From NCBI GenBank assembly GCA_023430705.1, contig JAEYZJ010000074.1, forward strand, positions 1-18,825: 18,825 nucleotides of DNA, read 5' to 3'. Origin of the DNA: Pseudomonadota bacterium. Lineage in GTDB: Bacteria; Pseudomonadota; Alphaproteobacteria; Rhizobiales; Devosiaceae. The notes below the pieces were generated by a model. The model saw only the letters and a program-made list of their open reading frames with translations, ran no database searches and had not been told where the DNA came from. The position numbers and the translations under genes were made by a program. Shown piece after piece: positions 1 through 7,248 of the stretch; positions within the stretch are counted from its first letter, which is position 1, and each line of letters starts with the position of its first letter.

Positions 1-381
1 TCGGACGCACTGGAGCTGCTGGAGGCGACGGCGCGCGGAACGCTGGCGCAGGTGCAGCCGCTGTTCAGCGAGGAGGCGGCGCTGACCGTGGTGCTGGCCG
101 CCAAGGGCTATCCGGTGCGGCCGGAAAAGGGCAGCGAAATCCGCGGCGCCGACGGGCTCGACGGCGAGGGACTGAAGGTCTTCCATGCCGGCACCGTGCG
201 GCAGGACGGCAAGCTCATCGCCAATGGCGGGCGGGTGCTGAACGTGACGGCGCTGGGGGCGACGGTGGCCGAGGCGCGCGAGCGGGCCTACGAGGCGATC
301 GACCGCATCGACTGGCCCGAAGGCTTCTGCCGCCGCGATATCGGCTGGCGGGCGATCCAGCGGGAACTCAAGCGGGCCTGA
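1..381 (+). CDS. purD: Phosphoribosylamine-glycine ligase (GAR synthetase), C-terminal part
   Basis: The reading frame is open from the first base of the window to a TGA at 379-381, so the gene is cut at its 5' end and only about the last 126 residues are present. PurD ligates glycine to 5-phosphoribosylamine using ATP, an early cytosolic step of purine synthesis. The visible part matches the PurD C-terminal domain: a segment of the type LELLEATARGTL, then LVVLAAKGYPVRPEKG (beginning here as TVVLAAKGYP), GLKVFHAGTV, a GGRVLNVTALG strand and the closing YEAIDRIDWPEGFCRRDIG. These landmarks and their spacing are typical of the family. The ATP-grasp core lies upstream of the window. The next gene starts 38 bp downstream on the same strand, with a small hairpin between them. 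Identification is secure; the start cannot be seen. Confidence 0.95.
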   Translation, partial: SDALELLEATARGTLAQVQPLFSEEAALTVVLAAKGYPVRPEKGSEIRGADGLDGEGLKVFHAGTVRQDGKLIANGGRVLNVTALGATVAEARERAYEAIDRIDWPEGFCRRDIGWRAIQRELKRA

Positions 382-390
382 ACGACTTGT

Positions 391-414
391 AAAGAGGTCA
401 AGCGCATCCTCTTT
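391..414 (+). terminator. Hairpin between purD and the patatin gene (weak terminator candidate)
   Basis: AAAGAGG at 391-397 and CCTCTTT at 408-414 form a perfect 7-bp inverted repeat with a 10-nt loop, starting 9 bp after the purD stop. The stem ends in three T residues on the plus strand, which gives a short terminator-like shape, but no longer U-tract follows. It also contains the only purine-rich SD-like stretch in the gap (AGAGG), which is too far from the GTG at 420 to act as a normal ribosome binding site. Confidence 0.35.
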
Positions 415-419
415 CCATC

Positions 420-1394
420 GTGACCCACGACATGACAGCGCAGGTATGGCCAACCCCGCTGCAACGGCGCGGGCAGGAAATCGTCGACCGGCTGCGCGGC
501 CAGTTCCGTGAACATCCGGCCCACGCAGGGCCAGAGCCGCGCATCGGCGTCGCGCTCGGCGGCGGTTCGGCCCGGGGGCTCACCCACATCCCTTTCATCG
601 AGGCGATGGACGAGATGGGGCTCAAGCCCAGCGTCATCGCCGGGACCTCGATCGGCGCGCTCATCGGGGCGGGCTGGGCCAACGGGATGAGCGGCGCGGA
701 ACTGCGCGAACACACATTCAGCGTGCTCGGCACGATCAAGATCCTCGCGGGGCGGCTGTGGGGCGCCAAGGTGCGGAACCTGGGCAACTTCTTCCAGCTC
801 GGCTTCAACGTGCAGCTCGACGCCTGCCAGGTGGTGGATGCGTTCCTGCCCGATGCCTTTCCGCACGAGTTCAAGGACCTCAGGACCAAGTTCTACGTGG
901 TGGCGACGGACTTCCAGTCCTGGCACCAGACGGTGTTTTCGGAAGGATCACTGCGCTCGGCGGTCGCCGGTTCGCTGGCCATTCCGGGGCTGTTCAAGCC
1001 GGTGCCGTTCGCCAATCACCTGCTCGTCGACGGCGGCGTGGTGAACCCGCTGCCGCTGGACCAGGCCTCCGACGCGGACATCCTCGTGGGCATCGACGTC
1101 AACGGCGACCCCTCCGAGCAGCTGTACAAGACCAACCACAACGTGCTCGACGTCTGGTTCGGCTCGGCGCAGATCATGATGCATTCGCTGACGGCGCACA
1201 TGATGGCGGCCTATCCGCCGGACGTCTATGTGCGGCCGCATCTGAGCGCCTTCGGGGCGCTGGAGTTCTGGCGGGTGCGCGAGATCGTGGCGCATGTCGA
1301 GAAGGACAAGGACAACTTCAAGCGGGCGCTGGAAGGCCGGGTCGAAGCCTTCATGCGGCGCGAGGGGGATTCGATGCGGGCCGAGGACCGGTAG
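420..1394 (+). CDS. Patatin-like phospholipase (RssA/NTE type)
   Basis: This 324-aa protein has the complete patatin signature. There is an oxyanion-hole glycine loop GGGSARG at residues 47-53, a nucleophile elbow GTSIG at 75-79 with catalytic Ser77, and the dyad aspartate in DGGVVNPLP starting at Asp204. Such enzymes are Ser-Asp lipid acyl hydrolases. The bacterial RssA-like branch is cytosolic or membrane-associated and its substrate is usually unknown. No signal peptide or transmembrane helix is obvious. I use the GTG at 420; an ATG at 432 in the same frame is an alternative, and neither has a clear Shine-Dalgarno sequence. The gene follows purD by 38 bp and converges on tadA with a 3-bp gap. 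Family assignment is firm; substrate is unknown. Confidence 0.9.
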   Translation: MTHDMTAQVWPTPLQRRGQEIVDRLRGQFREHPAHAGPEPRIGVALGGGSARGLTHIPFIEAMDEMGLKPSVIAGTSIGALIGAGWANGMSGAELREHTFSVLGTIKILAGRLWGAKVRNLGNFFQLGFNVQLDACQVVDAFLPDAFPHEFKDLRTKFYVVATDFQSWHQTVFSEGSLRSAVAGSLAIPGLFKPVPFANHLLVDGGVVNPLPLDQASDADILVGIDVNGDPSEQLYKTNHNVLDVWFGSAQIMMHSLTAHMMAAYPPDVYVRPHLSAFGALEFWRVREIVAHVEKDKDNFKRALEGRVEAFMRREGDSMRAEDR

Positions 1395-1397
1395 CGG

Positions 1398-1859
1398 TCA
1401 GCTGGCGCGCAGGCCCCTGAAGAACTCCCGCAGCAGTTCCGCCGAGCGTTGCTCGCCGAGGCCGGCGATCACTTCGGGCCGGTGGTGGCAGGTGGGGCTC
1501 GCGAACAGGCGGACGCCATTGTCGACGGCGCCGGCCTTGGGGTCCTCGGCGCCGTAGTAGACGCGGCGCAGCCTCGTATGGGCGATGGCGCCGGCGCACA
1601 TGGCGCAGGGCTCGAGCGTCACATAGAGGTCGCAGCCGTCGAGACGGCCGGTGCCGCGCGCGGCGAGGGCGGCGCGGATGGCGAGGAACTCGGCATGGGC
1701 CGTGGGGTCGGCAAGCTCGCGCATGCGGTTGCGCTCGGCCGCGAGGACGCGGTCGCCTTCCACGATGACGGCGCCGACGGGCGCTTCACCGGCAGCGGCG
1801 GCGGCCTGGGCGAGCGCGAGGGCCTGGTCCATGGGGCTGGGCATGGGGGTGTTTAGCAT
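1398..1859 (-). CDS. tadA: tRNA-specific adenosine deaminase
   Basis: TadA deaminates adenosine 34 to inosine in the anticodon wobble position of tRNA-Arg(ACG). The 153-aa protein has the zinc cytidine/deoxycytidylate deaminase motifs: HAE at residues 55-57 (His55 zinc ligand, Glu57 proton shuttle) and PCAMC at 84-88 (Cys85 and Cys88 zinc ligands). It also has the family-typical EAPVGAVIV stretch near the N-terminus and DPKAGAVDNG. The frame stays open far upstream into mutL antisense, but homology begins only at the MDQALALAQ segment, so the start must be one of the ATGs at 1859, 1844 or 1832. I list 1859; none has a strong ribosome binding site. Length fits the family (about 150-165 aa). 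It converges with the patatin gene and is divergent from mutL. Confidence 0.93.
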   Translation of the reverse strand: MLNTPMPSPMDQALALAQAAAAAGEAPVGAVIVEGDRVLAAERNRMRELADPTAHAEFLAIRAALAARGTGRLDGCDLYVTLEPCAMCAGAIAHTRLRRVYYGAEDPKAGAVDNGVRLFASPTCHHRPEVIAGLGEQRSAELLREFFRGLRAS

Positions 1860-1860
1860 C

Positions 1861-1991
1861 CAATGCCGGGGGCTCACACCCCACCCGCCTCGGCTATTCG
1901 GCCGATCCAGCCACTCCCCGATGGGGAGAAGAGGGTGCGCAGCACCAGAGGAGGAGGACAAGGGAGGGCCGTGCAGGTAATTTGTCCACCC
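1861..1991. repeat. Palindrome-rich tadA/mutL intergenic element
   Basis: The divergent gap contains two adjacent perfect hairpins. The first is CTCCCC-GAT-GGGGAG at 1914-1928 and the second is GGTGC-GCA-GCACC at 1934-1946. They follow a C-rich leader at about 1873-1890. The C-rich/G-rich arm pattern recurs in the lspA/ileS and ileS/ribF gaps, which suggests an interspersed intergenic repeat rather than a gene-specific operator. Both flanking genes read away from the element, so promoters for tadA and mutL should also lie here, but I cannot pick convincing -35/-10 boxes. Confidence 0.5.
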
Positions 1992-1997
1992 AGGAGA
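1992..1997 (+). promoter_or_regulatory. Ribosome binding site fixing the mutL TTG start
   Basis: AGGAGA lies 7 nt before the TTG at 2005. The conserved MutL N-terminus (beginning PIRQLPEDLINRIAAGEV) follows that codon directly, so the site supports TTG initiation. Confidence 0.8.
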
Positions 1998-2004
1998 ATC
2001 GCCC

Positions 2005-3810
2005 TTGCCCATCCGCCAGCTGCCCGAAGACCTGATCAACCGCATTGCCGCCGGCGAAGTGGTGGAGCGGCCGGCAAGCGTGGTCAAGGAACTGGTCGAG
2101 AACGCCATCGACGCCGGGGCCAGCCGGATCGCAATCACCACGGCGGGCGGCGGACAGAGCCTCATCCGGATCGAGGACGACGGCGTCGGCATGGACGAAG
2201 CGGACCTGCTGCTGTCGGTCGAGCGGCATGCGACGAGCAAGCTCGCCGACGACGGGCTCGACGATATCCGCACCCTCGGTTTCCGCGGCGAAGCGCTGGC
2301 CTCGATCGGCTCGGTGGCGGAGCTGACGATCTCGTCGCGGCGGGCCGAGGATGCGAGCGGGCTGCGGCTTGCGGTCCGCCACGGGATCAGGTCGCGACCG
2401 GTGCCGCTGGCGATGAACCGGGGAACGATCGTCGAGGTGCGGGAGCTGTTCGCGAACGTGCCGGCGCGGCGCAAGTTCCTCAAGTCCGAGCGGGCGGAAG
2501 CGGCGGCGATCACCGATACGGTGAAGCGGCTGGCCATGGCCAACCCCGGCGTCCACTTCGTGCTCGAGGGCGCGGACCGGACGGCCTCGAACTGGCCGGG
2601 CCACGCGGGCGAAGGCGCACTGAGAGCGCGGCTCGGCGACGTGCTGGGCGCGGATTTCGGAGAGAACGCGGTCACGCTCGCGACGATCCGGCACGGCATG
2701 GTGGTGACCGGGCTCGCGGGGCTGCCGACCTATACGCGCGCCAACTCGCTGAGCCAGTATTTCTTCGTCAACGGCCGCTCGGTGCGGGACAAGGTGCTGG
2801 TGGGAGCAATCCGCGCGGCCTACGCCGATTTCGTGTTCCGCGACCGGTTTCCGGTGGTGGCGATCTTCCTCGCGATCGATCCGGCCGAGGTCGACGTGAA
2901 CGTGCATCCGGCCAAGGCGGAGCTGCGGTTCCGCGACGCGGGTGCGGTGCGCGGCGCGGTGATCCGGGCGATCACCGATGCGCTGACAGCGGCGGGACAC
3001 CGGGCGGCAAGCTCGGTGGCGGGGGATGTGGTGAGTGCGTTCCGGGCACCGGAGTATGCGCCGGCGGTGGAAAGGCCGGTGCCTGGAGCCGCTCCCTCCC
3101 GCACCTACGACGGGGCCCCTCCCCCGCCCCGCTGGGGGGGATATCCGACCGAAGCTCCCATGCGCTTTGCTGACTTCGCCGAGCCGAGTGCCCGGTACAA
3201 CGAGCCGGTGGTCGAGGCGCCGGAGGCGTTTCCGCTGGGCACGGCACGGGCGCAGATGTTCGACAACTTCATCGTGGCGCAGAACGGTGACAGCCTGTTG
3301 CTGGTCGACCAGCATGCCGCGCACGAGCGCCTGGTCTATGAGCGGTTCAAGGCGCAGATGTCGGGCGGGCCGGTGGCCAGCCAGCTGCAGCTGATCCCGG
3401 TGGTGGTGGAGCTGCCGGAGGAAGACTGCGCGCGGCTCGAGGAAGCGGCGCCGGTGCTCGAGAAACTCGGGCTGTTCCTCGAGCGCTTCGGCGCGCGGGC
3501 GGTGGCGGTGCGCGAGACGCCGGCCCTGCTCGGGCAGCCGGACGTGGCGGGGCTGGTGCAGGACCTCGCCGATGGCCTCGCGGAATGGGACTCGACGGCG
3601 GCGCTGGCGGACCGGCTGGAAGCGATCATCGGCCGCATGGCGTGCCACGGCTCGGTGCGATCGGGGCGGCGGCTGAAGCTCGAGGAAATGAACGCGCTGC
3701 TGCGCGAGATGGAGGCGACGCCGCATTCGGGACAGTGCATCCACGGCCGGCCGACCTACGTGGAGCTCAGGAAGGCCGATATCGAGCGGCTGTTCGGGCG
3801 GACGCGATAA
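2005..3810 (+). CDS. mutL: DNA mismatch repair protein MutL (endonuclease-type)
   Basis: MutL couples MutS mismatch recognition to strand incision and excision. The 601-aa protein has an N-terminal GHKL ATPase (about residues 1-330) with the canonical LVENAIDAGA, DDGVGM and GFRGEAL motifs. A proline/acid-rich linker follows (about 335-410), then a C-terminal dimerisation/nickase domain. The latter contains the metal-binding motif DQHA-x2-E-x4-E, starting at Asp435, and the associated CHGSVRSG and CIHGRPT motifs. Family knowledge links these to an intrinsic endonuclease in bacteria without MutH/Dam, as expected for an alphaproteobacterium. The start is TTG, supported by AGGAGA 7 nt upstream. 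The linker carries a C/G-rich palindrome at the DNA level. The stop is 2 bp before the next gene, so co-transcription is likely. Confidence 0.97.
   Translation: MPIRQLPEDLINRIAAGEVVERPASVVKELVENAIDAGASRIAITTAGGGQSLIRIEDDGVGMDEADLLLSVERHATSKLADDGLDDIRTLGFRGEALASIGSVAELTISSRRAEDASGLRLAVRHGIRSRPVPLAMNRGTIVEVRELFANVPARRKFLKSERAEAAAITDTVKRLAMANPGVHFVLEGADRTASNWPGHAGEGALRARLGDVLGADFGENAVTLATIRHGMVVTGLAGLPTYTRANSLSQYFFVNGRSVRDKVLVGAIRAAYADFVFRDRFPVVAIFLAIDPAEVDVNVHPAKAELRFRDAGAVRGAVIRAITDALTAAGHRAASSVAGDVVSAFRAPEYAPAVERPVPGAAPSRTYDGAPPPPRWGGYPTEAPMRFADFAEPSARYNEPVVEAPEAFPLGTARAQMFDNFIVAQNGDSLLLVDQHAAHERLVYERFKAQMSGGPVASQLQLIPVVVELPEEDCARLEEAAPVLEKLGLFLERFGARAVAVRETPALLGQPDVAGLVQDLADGLAEWDSTAALADRLEAIIGRMACHGSVRSGRRLKLEEMNALLREMEATPHSGQCIHGRPTYVELRKADIERLFGRTR
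3090..3160. repeat. C/G-rich palindromic insert-like segment in the mutL linker
   Basis: Within mutL, CTCCCCC at 3119-3125 faces a run of seven G at 3134-3140, preceded by another C-rich stretch (CTCCCTCCC at about 3092-3100). In protein it encodes a Ser/Pro/Gly/Trp-rich stretch (about residues 362-386) between the ATPase and C-terminal domains. The arm composition resembles the intergenic palindromes of this window, so an in-frame copy of the same repeat type is possible. This rests on pattern resemblance, not alignment. Confidence 0.35.
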
Positions 3811-3812
3811 CG

Positions 3813-4691
3813 GTGCACAGCGACCAGATAGACATCGATGCCGATCAGGTTGAAGCACTGATCCACGATCAGTTTCCGCAGTTGCGCGGGCAGCCGATCA
3901 CCGAGCTCGGGGCCACCGGAACGGTCAATGCGATCTTCCGCATCGGCGGGGGCCATGCCGCCCGGTTTCCGCTTCAGGCGGTTGATCGCAGACTGCTCGA
4001 GGCAGAGGCGACAGCCAGTGCGGAGTTTCACGCACATTGTCCGTTTCCCAGTCCTCGACCTGTCGGACTGGGGCGGCCGGGTCACGGCTATCCGCTGGCC
4101 TGGTCGGTGCAGAGCTGGATCGAGGGCCAGGTCGCAGGGCCGTCCGGGCTGGCCGACTCGGTGGATTTCGCGCTCGACCTCGCCCGGCTGGTAGCCGCCC
4201 TGCGTGCCGTCGACACCGGGCAGCGGGTCTTCGACGGCCGGGGCCGCGGCGGAGAGCTGCGGGAGCACGATGCGTGGATGGAGGAGTGCTTCGCGCGAAG
4301 CGAGGCACTGCTCGACGTGCCACGGCTACGCGGCATGTGGGCGAGTTTTCGCGCGTTGCCGCCGGCGCGCCGCGAGGTGATGAGCCACAAGGACCTTATT
4401 CCCGGCAACCTGCTGGTGCGCGACGGGCGGCTTGCCGGCGTGCTCGATAGCGGCGGCTTCGGCCCAGCAGATGCAGCGCTCGACCTCGTCGCAGGCTGGC
4501 ACCTGCTCGACCAGCAGCGGCGGGCGGTGTTTCGCGAGGCGCTGGAGGCCGACGATGTCGAGTGGCGGCGCGGGGCGGCCTGGGCCTTCCAGCAGGCCAT
4601 GGGCCTGGTCTGGTATTACGAACAGAGCAACCCGACGATGAGCGCGCTGGGCCGCAGCACGCTTGCCCGGCTGATCGCGGACGAACAGTAG
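3813..4691 (+). CDS. Aminoglycoside phosphotransferase-fold (APH family) protein
   Basis: The 292-aa protein belongs to the APH/choline-kinase-like fold. The catalytic loop is SHKDLIPGNLLV with His192, Asp194 and Asn199, followed by LDSGG with Asp212 in the Mg-binding DFG-like position. The middle contains GYPLAWSVQSWIEG (93-105), typical of uncharacterised APH-family proteins. The usual HGDLHxGN is altered to HKDLIPGN and the usual IDFGD to LDSGG, but the key Asp, Asn and Asp remain, so activity is plausible. Substrate cannot be inferred; chromosomal members often act on small metabolites rather than antibiotics. The start is the GTG at 3813, 2 bp after the mutL stop. An in-frame extension inside mutL is not needed for the fold. 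It converges on rsmD with a 7-bp gap. Confidence 0.8.
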   Translation: MHSDQIDIDADQVEALIHDQFPQLRGQPITELGATGTVNAIFRIGGGHAARFPLQAVDRRLLEAEATASAEFHAHCPFPSPRPVGLGRPGHGYPLAWSVQSWIEGQVAGPSGLADSVDFALDLARLVAALRAVDTGQRVFDGRGRGGELREHDAWMEECFARSEALLDVPRLRGMWASFRALPPARREVMSHKDLIPGNLLVRDGRLAGVLDSGGFGPADAALDLVAGWHLLDQQRRAVFREALEADDVEWRRGAAWAFQQAMGLVWYYEQSNPTMSALGRSTLARLIADEQ

Positions 4692-4698
4692 CTCGGCC

Positions 4699-5253
4699 TC
4701 ACAGGGCGCGAATGAAATGCACCGCAGCCGCGCCGTACTCGCGGCGGTCGTCGAGCAGGAAGCCTTCCGGCAACGCCAGTTCCACCTCCGAGCTTTCCTC
4801 GAGGACGATGGTGGCGTCCCTCGCCAGCCAGCCACCCTGCCGCAGTGAAACGAGCGCCTGCTCGCCCAGGCCCTTGCCGTAGGGCGGGTCGAGGAAGACG
4901 AGGTTGAACGGTCCCATGGTGCCGGCTTCGCCGAGCGCGGTGGCGTCACGGCGCAGAAGCTTCGCGATGCCGGCGATGCCGAACTCCTGGATATGGTCGC
5001 GGATGATGCCGCGCGCCTCGGCACCGATATCGACAAAGACCGCGCCGGCCGCCCCCCGCGACAGGGCCTCGAGCCCCAGCGCGCCGGTGCCAGCGAAGAG
5101 ATCGAGCACCTTCAGCCCGTCGAGATGCACGCCGATACGGCTCGCGAGGATGTTGAACACCGACTCGCGGGCGCGGTCGGAGGTGGGGCGGATGCTGTCG
5201 TCCGTGGGCGACAGCAGCGCCTTGCCGCGGAACCTGCCGGAAACGATGCGCAC
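4699..5253 (-). CDS. rsmD: 16S rRNA (guanine-966-N2) methyltransferase
   Basis: RsmD transfers a methyl group from S-adenosylmethionine to N2 of G966 in 16S rRNA during 30S assembly. The 184-aa protein shows MRIVSGRFRGK at the N-terminus, RPTSDRARESVFNIL (residues 22-36), the SAM-binding loop DLFAGTG at 51-57, and the catalytic N-methyltransferase motif DPPYGKG starting at Asp122. Length and motif order are those of RsmD. The start is GTG at 5251-5253, only 3 bp after the stop of the upstream pseudouridine synthase gene. The two are almost certainly co-transcribed and translation may be coupled, as no ideally spaced ribosome binding site is present. Confidence 0.95.
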   Translation of the reverse strand: MRIVSGRFRGKALLSPTDDSIRPTSDRARESVFNILASRIGVHLDGLKVLDLFAGTGALGLEALSRGAAGAVFVDIGAEARGIIRDHIQEFGIAGIAKLLRRDATALGEAGTMGPFNLVFLDPPYGKGLGEQALVSLRQGGWLARDATIVLEESSEVELALPEGFLLDDRREYGAAAVHFIRAL

Positions 5254-5256
5254 GGC

Positions 5257-7179
5257 CTAGCTGCGCGGCTTCCTGGGACCGCCGGGACGGTCGCCGCCGG
5301 GCCGGGCACCAGCAGGGCGGGCACCGGCAGGACGCGCACCAGCGGGGCGCGCACCCGGCTTGCTACCGAACGGCTTGCCGCCAGGCCTGCCCCCGGCCGG
5401 CTTGGCCCCGAAGGGCTTGCCACCGGGCTTGCCGGCATAGGGCTTGCGATCCCCACCCTCGCGCGGCGGGCGCGTGCCGTATGGCTTGTCGCCGAACTTG
5501 CGCGCCGGCCGATCGCCGGCTTCGGCGTTGCGCGGCGCATAGGGCTTCTTGTCGAAGCCGCCACGGGCGGGACGATCTCCACCCTCGCGCGGCGGACGGT
5601 CGCCATGCGGGCGATCGCCGAACTTGCGCGCCGGCCGATCGCCGGCCTCGGCGTTGCGCGGCGCATAGGGCTTCTTGTCGAAGCCGCCACGGGCGGGACG
5701 ATCCCCACCCTCGCGCGGCGGACGGTCGCCATGCGGGCGGTCGCCGAACTTGCGCGCCGGCCGATCACCGGCTTCGGCGCTGCGGGGCGCATAGGGCTTC
5801 TTGTCGAAGCCGCCACGGGCGGGACGGTCACCATCGCGGGACGGGCGATCGCCGGGCTTGCCGCGGGGCCTGTCACCAAACTTGCCGTCCGGCCTGTCGC
5901 CGAACTTGCCACGCGGCTTGTCGCCGAAGCTGCCACGCGGCTTGTCGCCGAACTTGCCGCCGGGACGGTCGCCACCTGCCGGACGCGGGCCGCGAGCGGG
6001 AGCATCGTCGTGATGGCGCGGCCGGCCGAAATTCTTCGCCGAGGCGTCCTCTGGATCCCAGCCGCGGGCGCCGCCGCCCTCGCCGCGATCGGGACGCGGC
6101 GGCCTGACGCGGATTTCCTCCTCGCGGCCATCCTCGTGGTGGATGGTACGGATCTCGCTCGGATCGACCGGACGCGGGCGCGACGGAGCGCGGGCCGTGC
6201 GGCTGGCGTAGCGGCCGCCGGGACGATCCTGGCGCGGCAGCTCGGAGCGCGCGGCCTCGGCTTCGGCGATGGTCTGGTCGTCCTCGAAGCGGAAGCGGCT
6301 CTCGCGCGACTTGCGCGGCGAGTCCTTGAGCAGTTCGCGGCCCGGAGGGGCGGCGCGGAGCTTGGGATTGATCGGCTTCTTCTGCATGGCGACTTCGGGC
6401 ATCTCGCTCTCGAAGTCGGCCCCGGCCTCCTTGGCGAGGCGCTTGCCGAGCTGCTCGCGCAGCACGCGCGCCGCCACCACCTCGACCTCGCCCTCGGCAA
6501 GGTCACCGAGCTGGAACGGACCGTAGCTGACGCGGATCAGGCGGTTGACCTGCAGGCCGAGCGCGCCGAGCACGTTCTTGACCTCACGGTTCTTGCCCTC
6601 GCGCAGGCCGAGCACGAGCCAGCTGTTCGAGCCCTGGGTGCGCTCGAGCACGGCTTCGATGGGACCGTACTTGACGCCCTCGATCTCGATGCCGTCCTTG
6701 AGGCCGTCGAGCTGCTCCTGGGTGACCGAACCGAAGGCGCGGACGCGGTAGCGGCGCAGCCAGCCGGTGGCCGGAAGCTCGAGGACACGCTTGAGGCCGC
6801 CGTCGTTGGTGACGAGCAGCAGGCCCTCGGTGTTGATGTCGAGCCGGCCGATCGAGACGACGCGCGGCAGGCCCTTGTCGTCGAGGGCCTCGAATATGGT
6901 GGGACGGCCCTCCGGGTCCTTCTCGGTCACGACGAGCCCGGCGGGCTTGTGGTAGAGCCAGACGCGGGTGCCCTGGCGCGCCGCGAGCGGCTCGCCGTCA
7001 ACCTTGATCTTGTCGGAGGGGGAGACGTTGAAGGCCGGAGTCAGGACCTTCTTGCCGTTGACGGTGACGCGGCCATCCTTGATCCACCCCTCGGCATCGC
7101 GGCGGGAGCAGAGACCGGAACGGGCGATGACCTTGGCAAGGCGATCGCCGTCCAGCGGGACGGCGGAAGAATCGGACAT
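5257..7179 (-). CDS. rluB: RluB/RsuA-family pseudouridine synthase with long Arg/Gly-rich repetitive tail
   Basis: Residues 10-60 form an S4 RNA-binding domain (AKVIARSGLCSRRDAE, DGRVTVNG). Residues 70-250 are the synthase domain with the catalytic motif GRLDINTEGLLLVTNDG at 111-127 (Asp114) and REGKNREVKNV at 193-203. Family members isomerise a uridine in 23S (RluB) or 16S (RsuA) rRNA. The architecture best fits RluB, but the target position cannot be proven. The start at 7179 has AGGAG 7 nt upstream. From about residue 255 to 640 the protein is low-complexity and rich in Gly, Arg, Asp, Pro and Lys. It contains three 8-residue-type repeats, a 42-residue tandem repeat and an AGARP-type terminal run. 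E. coli RluB has a much shorter basic tail. Such tails probably bind RNA. rsmD follows 3 bp downstream. Confidence 0.9.
   Translation of the reverse strand: MSDSSAVPLDGDRLAKVIARSGLCSRRDAEGWIKDGRVTVNGKKVLTPAFNVSPSDKIKVDGEPLAARQGTRVWLYHKPAGLVVTEKDPEGRPTIFEALDDKGLPRVVSIGRLDINTEGLLLVTNDGGLKRVLELPATGWLRRYRVRAFGSVTQEQLDGLKDGIEIEGVKYGPIEAVLERTQGSNSWLVLGLREGKNREVKNVLGALGLQVNRLIRVSYGPFQLGDLAEGEVEVVAARVLREQLGKRLAKEAGADFESEMPEVAMQKKPINPKLRAAPPGRELLKDSPRKSRESRFRFEDDQTIAEAEAARSELPRQDRPGGRYASRTARAPSRPRPVDPSEIRTIHHEDGREEEIRVRPPRPDRGEGGGARGWDPEDASAKNFGRPRHHDDAPARGPRPAGGDRPGGKFGDKPRGSFGDKPRGKFGDRPDGKFGDRPRGKPGDRPSRDGDRPARGGFDKKPYAPRSAEAGDRPARKFGDRPHGDRPPREGGDRPARGGFDKKPYAPRNAEAGDRPARKFGDRPHGDRPPREGGDRPARGGFDKKPYAPRNAEAGDRPARKFGDKPYGTRPPREGGDRKPYAGKPGGKPFGAKPAGGRPGGKPFGSKPGARPAGARPAGARPAGARPGGDRPGGPRKPRS
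5300..5355 (-). repeat. 15-bp repeats encoding AGARP units
   Basis: Near the C-terminus of the pseudouridine synthase, 15-bp units encode four successive GARPA/AGARP-type pentapeptides just before the terminal PRKPRS. Copies differ mostly at third codon positions. Confidence 0.7.
5451..5829 (-). repeat. 126-bp tandem repeat array in the rluB tail
   Basis: Units start at 5498, 5624 and 5750, exactly 126 bp apart. The first two are full length and differ at three positions, all synonymous. The third matches for about 80 bp, and a partial diverged unit precedes the first (5451-5497). Each unit encodes 42 residues, including AGDRPARKFGDRPHG, DRPPREGGDRPARGG and FDKKPYAPRNAE. The period is a multiple of three, so copy-number change keeps the frame. 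Confidence 0.9.
5845..5973 (-). repeat. 24-bp repeats encoding GDKPRGKF-type octapeptides
   Basis: Several consecutive 24-bp units encode variants of the octapeptide G-D-(K/R)-P-x-G-(K/S)-(F/P) in the pseudouridine synthase tail, immediately N-terminal to the 42-residue array. They look like the simpler ancestral repeat from which the larger units grew. Confidence 0.75.
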
Positions 7180-7248
7180 TGGATAACTCCTGCGGGACCA
7201 TGGCCAGGCGGGATTGCCCGGTGGGTCAGCGCATCTTTCGAGTTGGCG

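Noticed and set aside
1860..2699. Long N-terminal extension of tadA reading back through mutL
   Set aside because: The deaminase homology starts near 1830-1860. The extension is antisense to mutL and would more than double the family length.
1894..3858. A 654-aa open frame on the minus strand over mutL
   Set aside because: Antisense to an unmistakable mutL; Arg/His/Pro-rich without motifs.
3813..4691. Acquired aminoglycoside resistance gene
   Set aside because: Only the broad APH fold is seen. Composition matches the neighbours, there is no mobile context, and the loop motifs differ from resistance enzymes.
5451..5973. CRISPR-like regular repeats
   Set aside because: Repeats are contiguous, in frame and coding, with no unique spacers. 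They are peptide repeats of the pseudouridine synthase.
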